A stretch of 64,000 nt of DNA, from the NCBI GenBank assembly GCA_022494885.1, contig JAGVSM010000186.1, positions 124,001 to 188,000 on the forward strand. The letters are read 5' to 3'. Each line of letters begins with the position of its first letter. The stretch's first letter is position 1. Origin of the DNA: Micrasema longulum (taxonomy: Eukaryota > Arthropoda > Insecta > Trichoptera > Brachycentridae). The notes below the pieces were generated by a model, which did not search any database, was not told the DNA's origin, and saw only the letters and a list, made by a program, of their open reading frames with translations. Of the stretch, positions 43,485 through 56,074 are shown piece by piece. A program made the translations under genes and the position numbers.

Positions 43485-44665
43485 CTAATTAAAAGATTAC
43501 AAAATATGGGCATTCAAGGAATAATCCTTGATTGGTTTAGAAGTTATAAATCCAATAGATTACAATAAGTGAAAATTGGCAACAAACTAAGTGATGCTGC
43601 TGAGTTAGACTATGGTGTTCCCCAAGGAAGTACATTGGGACCGCTACTGTTCTTAGTATATATTGACGGACTTTGTAGGAGTGAATCTCTTGGACAAATA
43701 ATATCTTTTGCTGATGATACAGTATTAATATATAGTGACCCAAATTAGACAGAAGTTTGTGACAAAGCTAAAAAAGATATGATGAGGGTAAACAATTTGT
43801 ACGACAATTTGCTTACTCTCAATACAGAAAAAAAAAGTTTATCTGTTTCAGCCCATCTTTGGTGGGACAACCAAACTTCGGGTATGAATTAAAATAACAT
43901 CATTGCATAAACAATATAAATTGTAAATGTACAATATTGGAAAACGTCACTGGTGTAAAATATTTGGGTTTAAAAATAGATAAAATCATGAGATGAAACC
44001 TACAAACTGAAGAAATTTCTAATAAAATTAAACGTTTGATCTATTTTTTCATACCTTTAACAAATATACTAAGGATAAAAGAACTAAAACAATTATGTTA
44101 TAGATTGGTAAATTCAATACTGACGTATGGTCTGATTGGCTCGGCAATTAGCACTAAAACGACAATGGCTTCAGCAGCTATAGCTCAAAAATCAGTGATA
44201 AGAGTTATATAAAAAAAACCATACCGATACTCGAGTGATTTGCTCTTCAAAGAATTTTAAGTGCTGGATATTTGTCAACAGTATATATTGAGGTCAGTGG
44301 TGGTCACGCATCTCAAGAGGAAAAAATGCGCAACGGTTTGTCATGTTCATAATACTAGACACTCCAATAAGAATCTGATTTTACAGAGAGGAGTCAATAC
44401 TTTTTTGGCTAAAAGGCAGCAATACTATATTAGCCCGAGGATATATATAACCTTATCCCAGATTCATAGAAATGTGGTGGAATTGCCAGGCTAAGGAAGG
44501 TGTTGACTGCATTTTAATCTGTATTGGTCGGAGAGAGTCAGAGAAATTGTTGTCCGATGTAGAAGGACATAAGCTGATTTCTTGTTTCACTAGTAATGAC
44601 TTAGGATTTAGGATATTGAGATTTTTTTATTATTATTATTTATATTGTATATTTATTATTTACTT
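43485..44665 (+). mobile_element. Degenerate LINE reverse transcriptase with recognisable catalytic boxes
   Basis: This is the only copy in the window that reaches the RT palm. It reads GIQGIILDWFRSYKSNRLQ, then YGVPQGSTLGPLLFLVYIDG (43610-43668) and FADDTVLIYSD (43707-43739), the substrate and catalytic Asp-Asp boxes of non-LTR RTs. Further on are NVTGVKYLGLKIDK and NSILTYGLIGSAI, then a C-terminal part open to 44494. At least four stops and frameshifts interrupt it. The 5' end is truncated before the fingers. Confidence 0.85.
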
Positions 44666-44922
44666 TTAAGACTGAAAAAGCAGACATAACAATAAAACTG
44701 TAATTGTTTTTTAATACTTTTATAAAATACATAATTTACTGCCTTAGAACGGGGAAGCTATCCCTAAATAGGCATTTTAGATGAACCACCAGCAAAATTA
44801 AAAAATATACATGTTTACTTTTACCTATCAATTAATTTGCTGTATAAATTATTTATTGTAAATTGCTGTAATAAATGTGTAAAAAATGAAAAAATAAAAT
44901 CAATCAATCAATCAATCAATAC
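44666..44922 (+). mobile_element. LINE 3' UTR with (TCAA)n tail
   Basis: AT-rich sequence ending aaaataaaatcaatcaatca, about five TCAA units. It may be the end of the RT relic above or of a second, shorter LINE; simple tetranucleotide tails occur in several non-LTR families. Confidence 0.5.
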
Positions 44923-46559
44923 CAATGAACTTCCACCCATAAATTTTACCAACAAATTGAAATATTTTCAAAAACATTTTAATTACTTTTTAGAGTAAAA
45001 AAAAAACGCTTCTGTCAGCCTAATAGTATTTTCTAAACATTACATGTCTTTCAAGACGATCCATTAAGTTTTCTATAGTCAGTCAGAATGAGTCATGACC
45101 TACTTAGAACCATTTTCAGCCAGTATTATTCGTCTACTAGACGGTAGATGGACTTCAATGGAATAGTGCCAAAAAATTAGGTGAAAAAACTGTTGTCTTG
45201 TATTTATTGTACGCGGTACGGCAAAAAAAGACGACAATAAAATAAGGCAAGTCAGTTATAAATTAATATGATTTAAAATTAATAATTGTTCTGGCGAATA
45301 ATCATTACCGATATTGCTATAGAGTCAAACCTGGATATAAAAGAGCAGAAAGGACGGGGACATTTTTTTCTTAAATTCACGCTTTCTTTTTCAGAGGTCT
45401 ACAAATATAACCAGGCTTTATATTTCTCTAACGTATGTATTGCTATGAACAAAAAAATAAAAGTACATGATATATGTATGTATACGTGCATGTGCACAAG
45501 CAGTGACGCTGCGACTACATCTGCAAACCAAACGCTCTTTTACACAGGTCAGTTTAGAAAGAACGATTTTCTTACACATAGTGTTTTCCGCTCTCTTTTA
45601 CAGTGATTTTTCAGGGTAAAATGACGAGGCCTTAAGACAGCTCTCTTTTAACGAGGTTTTTCTTATGTCCAGGTATCTTATATTTAGTTTCTAACGTATC
45701 TAGAATTTTTAAACCTAGAGAGATAATAAACAATGGTAAAATTTACAATTCCACATATATTTTTCTGTTTTATTTTTAACGTTTAAAATTTTAGAGATAC
45801 TGAATTCATTATACACCTAAAAATTTTAGACCAACGACCGTGAAAATTTTTTATATTTTTTTTAAATAAGTACTACACTAGGACACTAACTAGGGGTGAT
45901 GACTAATTATTTTTTAAAAGACTTGAAACAAAGAACTTTCTGTGGCAAATTAATCAACAAGCCTTTAAATTATCATTTTTCTCACGAAACATTTGATTTA
46001 TTTTATACGGTGTTTTTTATTCATAAACTTCTTTACTTATATAAAAAAAACCTGTAAGAAAAAAACATCTCTATTACTGCAGTGGATTTTTTTTATTGTA
46101 ATCACTATAGGACCTGTAACTTCTGATAACTCTACACGATGTCATAAATAATATAAAAACTTAAAACAAAATATCAAGTTCACGTCAAAACCCGGCTAAT
46201 GCGGCGGTTAAAGAACAACTAAGTACGCGCAGGGCAGGACTAAGCGTTATGCTTTTAATTATTAATTTTCTGAATGTTATTATTATTTTTATTTTTTTTA
46301 GTAATTACCCTTGCTTCTTTTTCCATTCTCTCTTGTTTCCCAACTTTCCCTTCACATTCCCTATCACTCTTGGTGAACTACATGTGTATGGAATTTTTTC
46401 ATTTTCTCGTTCCTTTGTAAATCGTTGATCTTGTAATTTCATGCCAATTTAAATGAATTGGTTCATTTTGTATGCCTGTGTTGGTTGCAATAAATTAATA
46501 AAAAATAGTATTGTAAAGTACATTTTGGGAAGCATCTGCAAAATGATGTGCAGCTAGAT
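44923..46559. other. Intergenic or intronic stretch, possible LINE tail
   Basis: No gene supported. 46260-46505 is pyrimidine-rich and ends in aataaattaataaaaaat, typical of a LINE 3' UTR, but no coding part precedes it. Confidence 0.35.
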
Positions 46560-47225
46560 GCAGGTATCTCGTCCACTTAGTGTCAATAAAAAGGAAAAAT
46601 CACAAAAAAAAAATATTTTTAAAGTATTCAAAGGTCTATAAAACACCGTGGAAAAAAAAATTTTTGTTACTTTTTAGTAGTATAAAAAATATTTTTAAAT
46701 TTGTAATTTTGAATAAATGTTTGTCGCAAGAGGCAAAATTAGCAGTTCACAATGAAGTCCTAGTTCCAATCCTGATGTATGGGAGCAAAGTATGGACCGA
46801 GTAAAACAGGGATGAAAGTAAGCTAAATGCTGTAGAAATGCTATCTCTCAGGTGAACGTGTGGTGAAACTACGTACGATAGATGCACAAATGTCGAGATC
46901 CGTACATTATGTAAGGCTAAGATACGCATTATCGACGAAATCAAAAAAGGAGGTCTGCGCTGGTTAGGACATGTAGAGCAAATAGACAGCGAAAGAATGG
47001 CTAAGAATATTTATAGTGCGAATGTTGATGGATGCAGAAATAGAGGAAGACCGAAAAAGACATGGCATAATCAAATCCAACAAATACTTGAAGATGAACA
47101 TGTCAAAAGTCGGAATAATCGGCGCGCGTACATGAGAAGATGTAAAGAGAAAGCAAGATCTCTATGTAAAGAAAGAGTGATGGGGCGTTCTTAGCTCTCT
47201 ACCTACCCTTACGGGGAAACGGCGT
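46560..47225 (+). mobile_element. LINE family R, best-preserved RT C-terminus
   Basis: Reads AKLAVHNEVLVPILMYGSKV, then SKLNAVEM, CTNVEIRTLCKAKIRIIDEI, KKGGLRWLGHVEQIDSERM and GCRNRGRPKKTWHNQIQ, ending with the cccttacggggaaac block. Two stops break it. This LYGS...LNAVE...LRW.GHV...RGRP..W order is the C-terminus of RTE-like LINEs. Confidence 0.8.
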
Positions 47226-47539
47226 GATGGTTTGTTGTAATTTTGAATTTCCGCAAATCGGTCATTCCATTGGCCACGCCCCAAACACGTCACGATTCAT
47301 GTTTATTTGTTCACCATTCAAATTCGTTAAGAACATTATCACGAATCTTGAAGTCACAACTATCAAAGCCAAAGATGTCACGTCTTTCTAGTGACGTCTT
47401 TGAAAAAATGTGTTTTTAAAATTAATTTATGAAAATATTTCTCCACAATTCCATATTGATTTTGAAAATACTATTAATAATTCTAAATCCATTTCATATA
47501 TTTTTATTGGTATTCGTAGTATGTGATATTTCACTATTA

Positions 47540-47640
47540 TCAAAACGATGCCTTGTTGAGTTAGGCCCTAGTAAGGGGCCAAGATTTGCATTTCTAGAGA
47601 ATGATAGATGCTAAGCAGTTGTTCACGTAGGTCTCATGTA
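47540..47640 (-). repeat. Weak relative of the 10.1-kb LINE relic
   Basis: gccctagtaaggggccaaga resembles the reverse complement of the LYGCESW-coding region at 10140-10195 (cctagtaaagtgccacgatt). Similarity fades after about 60 bp. Confidence 0.3.
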
Positions 47641-48004
47641 GTGTTAATTCAAATTCTTTGATAAAATAAATGACTATATTTTATGAAAGAATTTAAATTT
47701 TCAGGATCCATTTAAACTCCAACGTAAAGTGAAACGAGTCTCATTACGCTGTGTATCTGGTAAATAAAATGTATACATTAATGGTAACATCGAAGCAGTT
47801 TAGTACTTTGATTAAATTAAATATATTCAGATGTTAGTAGTACGAGTATTAATATATTCTCCGAGAAACCCCATGCAGTGTGTCTGAATATAAAAAAATA
47901 TATTGAAACATTTATATTATTATTTTTATTTATTATGTGTTACTTTTTACTTTTCATATATTTTTTTGTTTTCGATGTTTATTTACATCATCATTCCCTT
48001 TCCA

Positions 48005-48240
48005 CACTTAAAATGCATATGGCACTGCATTGGTACACCGATTGCAGCGTATATTGATTATTTTCGATACATGAAGGTAAACTGATTAGCTTCAGGTACC
48101 AGTCCAGAGACTAAGAAATATTCTCGTGTGAAAACACCTTTTTAAATAAATATTTCATGTCAACCATGTTGGGAATTGAACCCGAGACCTCTTGCGTAGT
48201 AGGCAAACGCGCTGGCCACTAAGTCACGAGACTGACGAAG
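48005..48240 (-). mobile_element. SINE-A, near-complete copy
   Basis: Minus orientation; 3' end atatggcactgcattggtac, body caggtaccagtccagagact, and the tRNA-like head with the inverted B box (gggaattgaacccgagacc) and A-box region (gctggccactaag). Confidence 0.8.
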
Positions 48241-48634
48241 TATATACCTAAATTTTATATACATATTATATTTAACTCTTGCTGTATTTGTTAAAATTAT
48301 TATTGTTATTTGTTAAACTACTTAGTAATATATTATTGTTATCAAAAACCTAATTTTTTAAAAAGGTCTGACTTTTTAGCTCTACATGCATCGATGTAAA
48401 ATTGAGTAATCACTTTAAAAATGAAATGGTATAGAATTCATTAGTTAAGTATACTCTGATAAAGAAACTTGTGTAGTTTAGAAACCGATCAGTAGAAATA
48501 ATAAAAAAAAATGGTTAAAAACAACGTTGTTTTATATTTATTTTATGAAATATCAGTCAGATAATAAAAATATAGACTGTTAAAAAGTAATGTTGGTCAA
48601 ATATTTGTACAAAAAAAATAGGTATTTGAATAAA

Positions 48635-49020
48635 TGTAATGAATAAAAAAAAAACATTTTTATTGGAAGATAAGGCTTGCACACATAAACATAAGTTATG
48701 TACTTTAAAGGATAAGGAATGTGGGATCAGGTAATGAGTTTGGAAGGAAACAGGAAAAGGAACCGGGAAAGAGAAGAAGTAAATAATATTTTTTAATAAA
48801 AAAATGAAGGAAGATAAGGATTCTAAGAATATAAATTTAGTAATGTTTTAGACATGTATTGCAAGTGGCCAGAAAAGGTGATTTTTTCGCATAAAGAAGT
48901 AGCTCATTCCAAAGCCTGGTGCCTTGAAAAGAAGAGGAATTGCCAAAAAATTATGTGCTTTATCGAAGACTGGAAAAGGTTCTCTCTTGAGTAGCTCGAT
49001 GCGAAAAAAAAGTTTAATAA
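48635..49020 (-). mobile_element. LINE 3' end with RT C-terminal block
   Basis: In minus orientation it reads SSFQGTRLWNELLLYAKKSP, the standard F.G.RLWN.LP-type end of LINE ORF2, followed by a purine/pyrimidine-rich 3' UTR ending in an A-run at 48640-48660. Confidence 0.7.
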
Positions 49021-49049
49021 AAAAGTACAAATAAAATATATTAATTATT

Positions 49050-49130
49050 TTACCTTCATATAACAAAAAATGTCATCAAGATATGCTGCGGTTTCTTTAC
49101 CAATGCACTATTCTAGTATAAAAATATTTC
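49050..49130 (+). mobile_element. SINE-A 3' fragment
   Basis: ttttaccttcatataacaaa, gtcatcaagatatgctgcgg and 'accaatgcact' follow the family's 3' order. Confidence 0.55.
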
Positions 49131-51019
49131 ATATTCTGTATTTTCTATAATACAGATCCACAGATTCTACTTAAAATTGTTTTCAGTTATTTACAACTCG
49201 TCATAAATGGCCCCCAAGTTTTTTAAAATATGGTTTGTAAAAATGAAACATTTTTTTTTTTTTTTAAAAGAGTTTTTATTCAATAAAATACACACATTAT
49301 TAAAATATCATTATATTATAAAGAAAATAAAGTATTCAAACATATTTTGTCCCGAAATACTATTAAATAATAGTTTGTCATCGGGTGCTCAGACATTAGT
49401 TTTAATCAATAATCAAATAAAAGAGTACAGACATAATACTGTATACGTATAAAATAATGAACATATATTATTTTGTTTTTGATGCTTTGAAAATTATTAT
49501 TAAGAAGACAGAAAAGAAAAAAAATCAGCAAAACCAAATAAAAATTATTTTAAAAATATTTTTTAAAAGTGAGAAAAAAGAGTATAAGAATACAATTAAA
49601 ATTAAAGAAGAGCCATTTAATTGAATATATTAATATGGGAAAACAATAAATACACATTTATAAATAGTGCTCATAAATGTTATCAAAACAAGATAAAAAT
49701 AAAATAAAGTAAAATAAATACAGAAAAAATAAAAATAATAAGAAAATTAAAAGTAACTGTAAAAATTAATATCTAAAAAATGTAAAGAAAATAAAGAAAA
49801 TTTTAATCTAAAAAAGTAACAAAAATGTATTCAATCAAAGATAAAAAATGTTTTATATAAATAATAAATCAATTTAGGAACGTTGTGTCTACTGATATCT
49901 AAATAACATTTATTAACATTTTCAACCATTAAAAAAAAAAACTGCATTTTTCTCAACATTCTCGTAGTTAACAATCAAGAATAATCATGTTAACTCTTTG
50001 ATCCCTGGACAAAGATTTGGTAGTTATTGATCTTTTTCTTTTTCAATTAAATAGTTAATTTTAAGCTTGAAAACAAACATTTTATTTCCTTGTTTTTATT
50101 CAAACACAATAAAAAATTATGATACAGGTTTGTAACGTCGGGAATTCGCAATTTATTTTAAACTTTTTTTTTCAATAAGATATATTTGAACAAATAATAT
50201 TATAAACAAACAAAAAAATTCTGCAAAAAAAATTACCCGCCATCATAGTTATTATATTGAAGTTTGTAAATGAGAATTTTTTACTCAACCAAATGGGTGA
50301 CAGCTCAACGCAAAACAGATCCCCACTAGTCAATTTTTGTAACGAACTACTCAAAAATGTAGAAATGTGTATCAACAGTGATGAGTTACGTCAAATGCAT
50401 TTTCGTAAAAGAGATATTAGATTTACACCCCGAAAAAATTTACTGTCAGGGAACAAATGGTCAAACTAAAAAATTCAAAGTTCATCAAAATCAATTTGTG
50501 ATAAAAAGTATGCGTCGAAAGAGTGCGATAAATTAACAATTTATCTTTTTAAATCATATATACTCCTATGTAACCTAAATATCTTGATCTAAAAATACAT
50601 TTATTTGCAGACAGCGTTATTAGTTGACCAATTAGATAAAGTCTTCTAATGAAAACGAACAACATTTAATAGCAACGCTTCCGCTATTCAATAAAAGTGA
50701 TAAATGCGCATGGTTTTGCAAGAAATTCAATTTCATAATTATTTGTTTATAAACTTAGCATTAAATTACATAAAACAGTCATTTAATGTTTAATCAGTTA
50801 TGAATTTATTTACATAATAGTAATACATTGTATAAATATGAACATGTTTTCAGTTTCTGGAAGTTTGATTTTAAAAGCATCATTAACATTAAACGGATAT
50901 TAAACAGAAAAAGAGGATAAATTTTCGACATTGGAAAAAAAAACAAACTAAACAAATAAATCAGTTGGATTTGTTTTAACCGATTTTTTAAAAAGGGAAC
51001 CTTTGCGTTTATGATTTAC
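49131..51019. other. Extremely AT-rich stretch
   Basis: Long A/T runs without recognisable repeat or gene. A 70-codon frame at 50257-50469 (MKFVNENFLLNQMGDSSTQN...) is more hydrophilic than its neighbours and might be a remnant exon or ORF, but I recognise no family and see no splice context. Confidence 0.3.
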
Positions 51020-51185
51020 CGAAATACTGAAATTTTTGGGGCCATTTTCAACAAGTTGTAAAAAACACACTATAAAAAAATGGGAATCAAGTTGGGGTAG
51101 AATGGAGTTCGAACCTCAGACCTCTGATTCGTGAGTCTGCAACACTTGACACTGGACCACAACCCGACTCATAACATGCATCTGA
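51020..51185 (-). mobile_element. SINE-B copy
   Basis: Inverse of the 57.9-kb copy; B-box region 'gagttcgaacctcagacctc' and head 'acactggaccacaacccg'. Confidence 0.7.
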
Positions 51186-51219
51186 GGGCCTTACTTATAA
51201 ACCTGGTATAAAGTTACGC

Positions 51220-51755
51220 TCAGGCATAGTGGTGATGTAAATTTCAACGCTTATCAGTTCATGGTTTACCTCTTCGTTCTAATTCTCAAGGCACCCTCTT
51301 AATACCCATCCACAATTCCCCCTTCTCTAACTCATATAATATTTATACTGTCCATGCGGCTCGACTGTGGAATCATCTCCCATCCACCATCAAAGATGTT
51401 ACTCCATTATCTCTGTTTAAATCACGTCTGAAGAAACATCTCGTTTCTCTTCCTTAATATCTCTCCCTTTCACTTTCCTTTTTTTTCCTTTTCCCATTTA
51501 GTAATAGTTTCGATTTGAGGTAATTTATAAACAAATACGTTTATTTATATTTTTATATATCTTTAGCTTTTTAATGTTTTTTTTTTCTATTGAATATGTT
51601 CTGTAACTTGAATTATAAAAATAAAACTTTTGTTTTATTGGTTGGTTATAAGAAATTGCCATTTGGCAATAAGCCCGCCAATGTACAAATAAAATTATGT
51701 ACAAAAAGTTGAATAAATAAAAAATATATAATGAACCAAATAAATAAATAAATGC
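51220..51755 (+). mobile_element. LINE family L3 3' end
   Basis: A frame reads NIYTVHAARLWNHLPSTIKD followed by LSLFKSRLKKHLVSLP and a stop near 51455, the C-terminus of a Jockey-type ORF2. The 3' UTR contains gccatttggcaataagcccg and ends 'gttgaataaataaaaaatat'. Confidence 0.85.
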
Positions 51756-51812
51756 CTTGACTTCCATATTCCCTTCTCAAAAATGTTTTCCCTCTCAGTT
51801 GCAACAGTTTCA
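51756..51812 (-). mobile_element. T1 terminal fragment
   Basis: Contains 'cttccatattcccttctcaa' and 'aatgttttccctctcagttg', matching the T1 ends at 35.5 kb. Confidence 0.5.
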
Positions 51813-52334
51813 GAGTTATAAACAAGTGTAATAATAATAAGAGAAATATCTAAAATAAAAAGCAACAAATAAGTTTTTCAATCGATAATATAATTCGATT
51901 AACTTTTATTTTTTGGTTATTCCCATCGCTAAAATGTATCATTTGTAAGAAGTAAGTGTTTCGGAAAAGTGTCAGAAAGTTTTCTCGGTAAATCTCGGGA
52001 TTTAACTGAACGCATCCCGCACCTGTCACGCAATATGTATTATCGATGGATTCGTTTTGAAGTTAACCGGTTAGGATGGATTTAGGTTAGTGGGAGTTAA
52101 AAATAGGCCAAATTTTGAGACATGCGGTTCTTTACACCAAATAAAGAACTTATGTGAAGATAAATATTCAAAATAACCGATTAGCAAAATAGAAAAGTAT
52201 GTTTTTTAGTTCAGAGAGATGAAGAATGCAGTTCTGTTTGTGAAACAGAATCAGAACCATGGACGAATGTTTTGGACTCCATGACTATTTTTAGGTTAAA
52301 ATTTTAGTAACGAAAACGGGTGGAAAAAAAGACC

Positions 52335-52560
52335 ACCCCGTAGTGTTGTGATTTGCGCGTTCACCTTCTATGCTTAAGGTTCTGAGTTCAATTTCTGAGT
52401 GGACGTGAAATATCGTTTAAAAAAGTGGTTTTACACTGCATTATTTCATTGTTCCTGGACTAATATCTAAATCTAAAGCATAAGACTGATCACCTTAACT
52501 TTCATGAAACAAAATCGATACAGATACGATGGAATTGAAGTACCAATGCTGATAATAGGT
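52335..52560 (+). mobile_element. SINE-A copy
   Basis: Degenerate head (gtgttgtgatttgcgcgttc, ttctgagttcaatttctgag), body cattgttcctggactaatat, and 3' part taagactgatcaccttaact with 'atgaaacaaaatcga'. Confidence 0.65.
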
Positions 52561-52634
52561 AATAATAATATAATTGTATAAAAAATCTCCGTACAATTTT
52601 TTTTCTAGATTGAAACGAAATCGACGGATGGTTA

Positions 52635-52760
52635 ATGTAATGCAGTGTGTAAAAACATAACTTGGATTGGTCAATGGTAGGCCATAAGCCCTTTAAATAA
52701 CTAGACTTTTATATATCTTTCACAAAAGGTTTCTCAACTTAGTGAAATATCTATAATTGT
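52635..52760 (-). mobile_element. T1 fragment
   Basis: taatgcagtgtgtaaaaaca, ttggtcaatggtaggccata and 'gactttt...cacaaaagg' keep T1 interior order. Confidence 0.5.
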
Positions 52761-52984
52761 TAAAATGTATCATCAAGGCTCAGATGTTTCTATGGCTAGT
52801 ACATAATGTAAATAACCCCGATTAACAAAAGTTAAGCTTACCTTTATACCGTTAATTTCTTACTGCAAGCGTCGAAAATATTTGTTTTTATTTTGAGGTT
52901 AAAAATAATATTTATACAATAAAGTTTTTATTCAATACAATGTACCTTTTAAAAAAATATTAATTAATTATCATCATCATCATT

Positions 52985-53125
52985 CCGTTTCAACAGCTAA
53001 TGGAGCATAGGGAACTGTTTTGTTACATCAATCGCAGTGTATTTTGATATTTTTTGTTACACGAAGGCAAGATTATCAGTCTTAAATTTCAGGAGGACTG
53101 TAAAATGTTATTAAAGGATTTTTTT
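52985..53125 (-). mobile_element. SINE-A 3' half
   Basis: gagcatagggaactgttttg, 'atcaatcgcagtgtattttg' and ttacacgaaggcaagattat in inverse order. Confidence 0.55.
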
Positions 53126-53929
53126 TTATTAAATAATAAATATGTACTTGAATATATTTGAAACTTACCTTAGGTGCTCATAAATGCAACTAGAACAAAA
53201 TAAAAACAAAAGATAACATTTATTAGATGTGTAAAAATTGATCTGTATAAAATTTTGAAAAAACATGTACCTTTTATGAAATTTTTTAATTAAAAAAAAA
53301 ACTAAATTTTTAATTACACAGTAGATACCTATTGAAATTAAGGTTTAAAATATCTATATAATTTATTTAGATAAAATAAGGAAGAAGGAAACGAAAATGT
53401 AACAAAAAAAAACAATAAAAATGTATTTCGCGAGAGATAAAAATACTAGGTTTCTTAAATGAAAATTTTACATAAATAAAAACATCTGTATACTTGATTT
53501 GACTCATTAATTATTTTTGTAGAACTTTTATTTCATAAGCTCCGTGTTGTAATATAGAATAATTAATTTTATGAAACGTCAACATGCATTATCGATTTTA
53601 AGTATTCAGTGTAGATCCATTAAATATATAAAATTTAATTTGATTGAAAAATTACGATTATTTTTTTTACGTTACGTGAAAAAGTGGGTATTCGATACTT
53701 CAGTATTTCGGGAATTCAGTTGAGGATATGGGTACTATAAGTATGACCTGCCATAGCATCTGCCTGTCTTGTAATCTCTTCCAACTCCGTGTGATTTACT
53801 TCATGGAGCCAATCTCCTTACGCTTATCCCCTTCCGAGTTCCAAACTTGTGGAAGCGGAATCAATGATCCCTCTCGATATATGACGCGAACTAATGAAAT
53901 CCTTATAAATTATCCCCGATTCTATCCGA
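53126..53929. other. Spacer upstream of the 54-kb promoter
   Basis: AT-rich to about 53700, then rising GC towards the promoter. Frames near 53728-54081 are open on both strands through the GC-rich block and show no recognisable protein. Confidence 0.4.
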
Positions 53930-54382
53930 AAAGCTATATGTACGGCGAGGCGGCAGAAGCTTTTCGCGGCGAGCGGGCCCGAGCGCCGGCGGAAAGTGCC
54001 GAGAGCGAGAGAATTATCCGATATCCACGTGCGTTTGGAGACGCCGGTTCGCCGGTCGTCAGTGTGTTGAAAACAGCCTGACTGACAGGTCGGTTCTACA
54101 GGAAACTGTACTTGTTTATCACGCATAAGCCTCGCACGTGCTTTTGACAGCTGATTGTTGTCATACGATTCGATACCAAATTTCAGTTCGGTGAATATGA
54201 ATCAAGTTTAAACACACTCAATCATTATTCCATTAAAGAAAATATACCTTGAAAAGTAAATAAAACAGGTGTTGTGAAGAGAAGGGGAGTGTTTTGAAGT
54301 GCATTTGTTATAATTGTGTCTGTGGTGCTGTGGAAGGGTTATGAGTATTTGAGAAGATCAGAAAGGAGATTTTAATACCAAA
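53930..54382 (+). promoter_or_regulatory. GC-rich TATA-less promoter and 5' UTR
   Basis: A GC- and CpG-rich block (53940-54070) contains the initiator GTCAGTGTG, A at 54061. At +28 to +32 from that A is GGTCG (54088-54092), an exact match to the DPE consensus RGWYV at the exact spacing used in insects. No TATA box is at -30. The leader to the ATG at 54383 is about 320 nt and AT-richer. Confidence 0.65.
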
Positions 54383-54396
54383 ATGGGAATCTTAGG
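54383..54396 (+). CDS. First coding exon (Met-Gly-Ile-Leu-Gly) of an unidentified gene
   Basis: ATG at 54383 in the context caaaATGG, four codons plus two bases, then the strong donor GTATGT at 54397. Read through without splicing, the frame meets a stop after 21 codons, so splicing is the better reading. Five residues are too few for identification. The remaining exons would lie beyond 64 kb or unrecognised in the intron. Because this first exon lies on the same strand downstream of the ACSF2-like exons, it is either a separate gene or sits inside a very long ACSF2 intron. Confidence 0.5.
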
Positions 54397-55679
54397 GTAT
54401 GTAGCCTTATTAATTATGCATGCTCATTTGTTTACGATTTATTATTAGAATTTGTTTTTGGCGATATTATACAGGTGGTTATGTTGTATGAAAATCATGG
54501 GTATGTTTCTGTCAATTTGGTAAGAATAACAAGTGATGATAAGAATAAATCATTGTGCATTTACATTTGAAAAAAAAAATGGTTGTTTTTTTATCATAAA
54601 TTATTGTTACATAATTGTTGTCGTTTTTCAACACCGCTGTAGAATACTTCGATATCACAAACATCAAATGAAATTCCTTTAATACAATAAGAAATAATAA
54701 ATTCTATCAGAATTACAAACGATTTCAATCAGAATACTCCTACGCATATTGTTATGAAATATTAGTTTGGATTCACTTTATCAAGTTGCGTGGAGATCAA
54801 GTTCGAGGCTAAGTGTTAGTCTACTCTCCGTTAGTGAAATGCTTTCAAACATAAGCCAATATCATAATGTTGTGTAAAATTTACTGCACCAAAAGTAAAC
54901 TTTCACCTATTTGTGTAATAATGCTGATTGATCCCAGATGAATACTCGAGTAGTTAAGTTTAAAAGTTTTTAAGTCTGTCAAAGATAAGGGATTCTATTT
55001 TAAAAATTGAATTAGACATGGCAGGCATTACAGTGATTGAGACAAATTTCTCAGTTTGAAATCCATGCGGTGACATGTTTAAATGTAGACTTTCAAAAGA
55101 TGTCTGTATTTGTTTTTATCTTTGTTTTGGTAAACAAATGATCCGCTTTAAATGCAAATGGCCGGGATTTAAATATTTATAATTGTTTTTTTCCTCCTTT
55201 CAAAACTAAAATGTGAGAAACCCGAATCTTTTGAAGTATTTGAATATCATAAATATTTAGGAGCGGCTAGTATTTTATTTATCAATCTAAATGCAAACAA
55301 GAATTTGTAATTTAGAATAATGTTCCTTTGCAATGATTTAAGTCTTCATAATCTTTTAAGTTCAATAAACTGATAACATTTGTATAATTTATTGCCAAGA
55401 AAAAGAATATTTAGATAAAAGTTGAATGAGGTTATGCTAGTCATATTTATTATTTTAACACCGACAATATGTTTAGTTTACGAAATAAATTATTCGATTT
55501 ATAATTTCATGAATGATTATATTATTCATTGATAAATACTACGGCATCATTACTATTGATAAAACTTAATGCTGTTGATAAAAATAATTAACTTACATTA
55601 TAATAAAGTAAAGCATATATTATATAATATATAAGCATTGAGTAATAATTTTTAGAATCATTAATATTAAAAGCGTTAA
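54397..55679. other. Start of a long intron
   Basis: AT-rich sequence with no second exon or repeat recognised. Confidence 0.4.
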
Positions 55680-56065
55680 CTTTGTACAATATCTTGAGTT
55701 TGTCAAAATGCTTGTAGACAAAAGACTGTATTTCACATGTGATCGAATTATTTCACATACTAGGCATCGCCTGAAAACATTTTTCAAATTTTTAAACTTC
55801 TTCTTGGACCAGTTGGTTTTATTACAATATTTTGAGGTTGTCCAAATGTTTGTAGACAAAAGACTGGATTTTACTCCCTAGGGAGTTATTAAGATTAATA
55901 AATTACAATAGAGATGGAGAACATTTAAGAGAAGAGAAATGGAAGTCTAGGCATTTACAGGGCTTATGACCTGTCATTGGCTTGTTAAAGTGGCCAATTT
56001 AGACCCTGTGTAACATTCAATATTCCTTTCTCTAAAATGTTCTCCATCTCTGTTGTAATTTACTA
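55680..56065 (+). mobile_element. T1 element with clear inverted ends and tandem outer block
   Basis: 55905-56062 is a compact 158-bp T1: 'acaatagagatggagaacat' at the left and its inverted partner 'atgttctccatctctgttgt' at the right, interior cttatgacctgtcattggct. Upstream, the outer block (gtccaaatgtttgtagacaa) occurs twice, 142 bp apart (55693 and 55835 regions). Confidence 0.75.
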
Positions 56066-56074
56066 ACTTTGTGG

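Noticed and set aside
43861..43880. ggtgggacaacc as the ATP-loop exon of ACSF2
   Set aside because: It lies in the RT relic (SLVGQPNFGYELK frame), not in an SGTTG context.
49200..50160. Small hydrophobic frames in AT-rich DNA as membrane peptides
   Set aside because: Phe/Ile/Lys/Tyr-rich frames are expected by chance at this AT content, with no conserved motif or start context.
53824..54126. 100-codon minus-strand frame over the 54-kb island
   Set aside because: It is antisense to a well-formed promoter and GC-rich leader, has no recognisable domain, and is open because GC-rich DNA has few stops.
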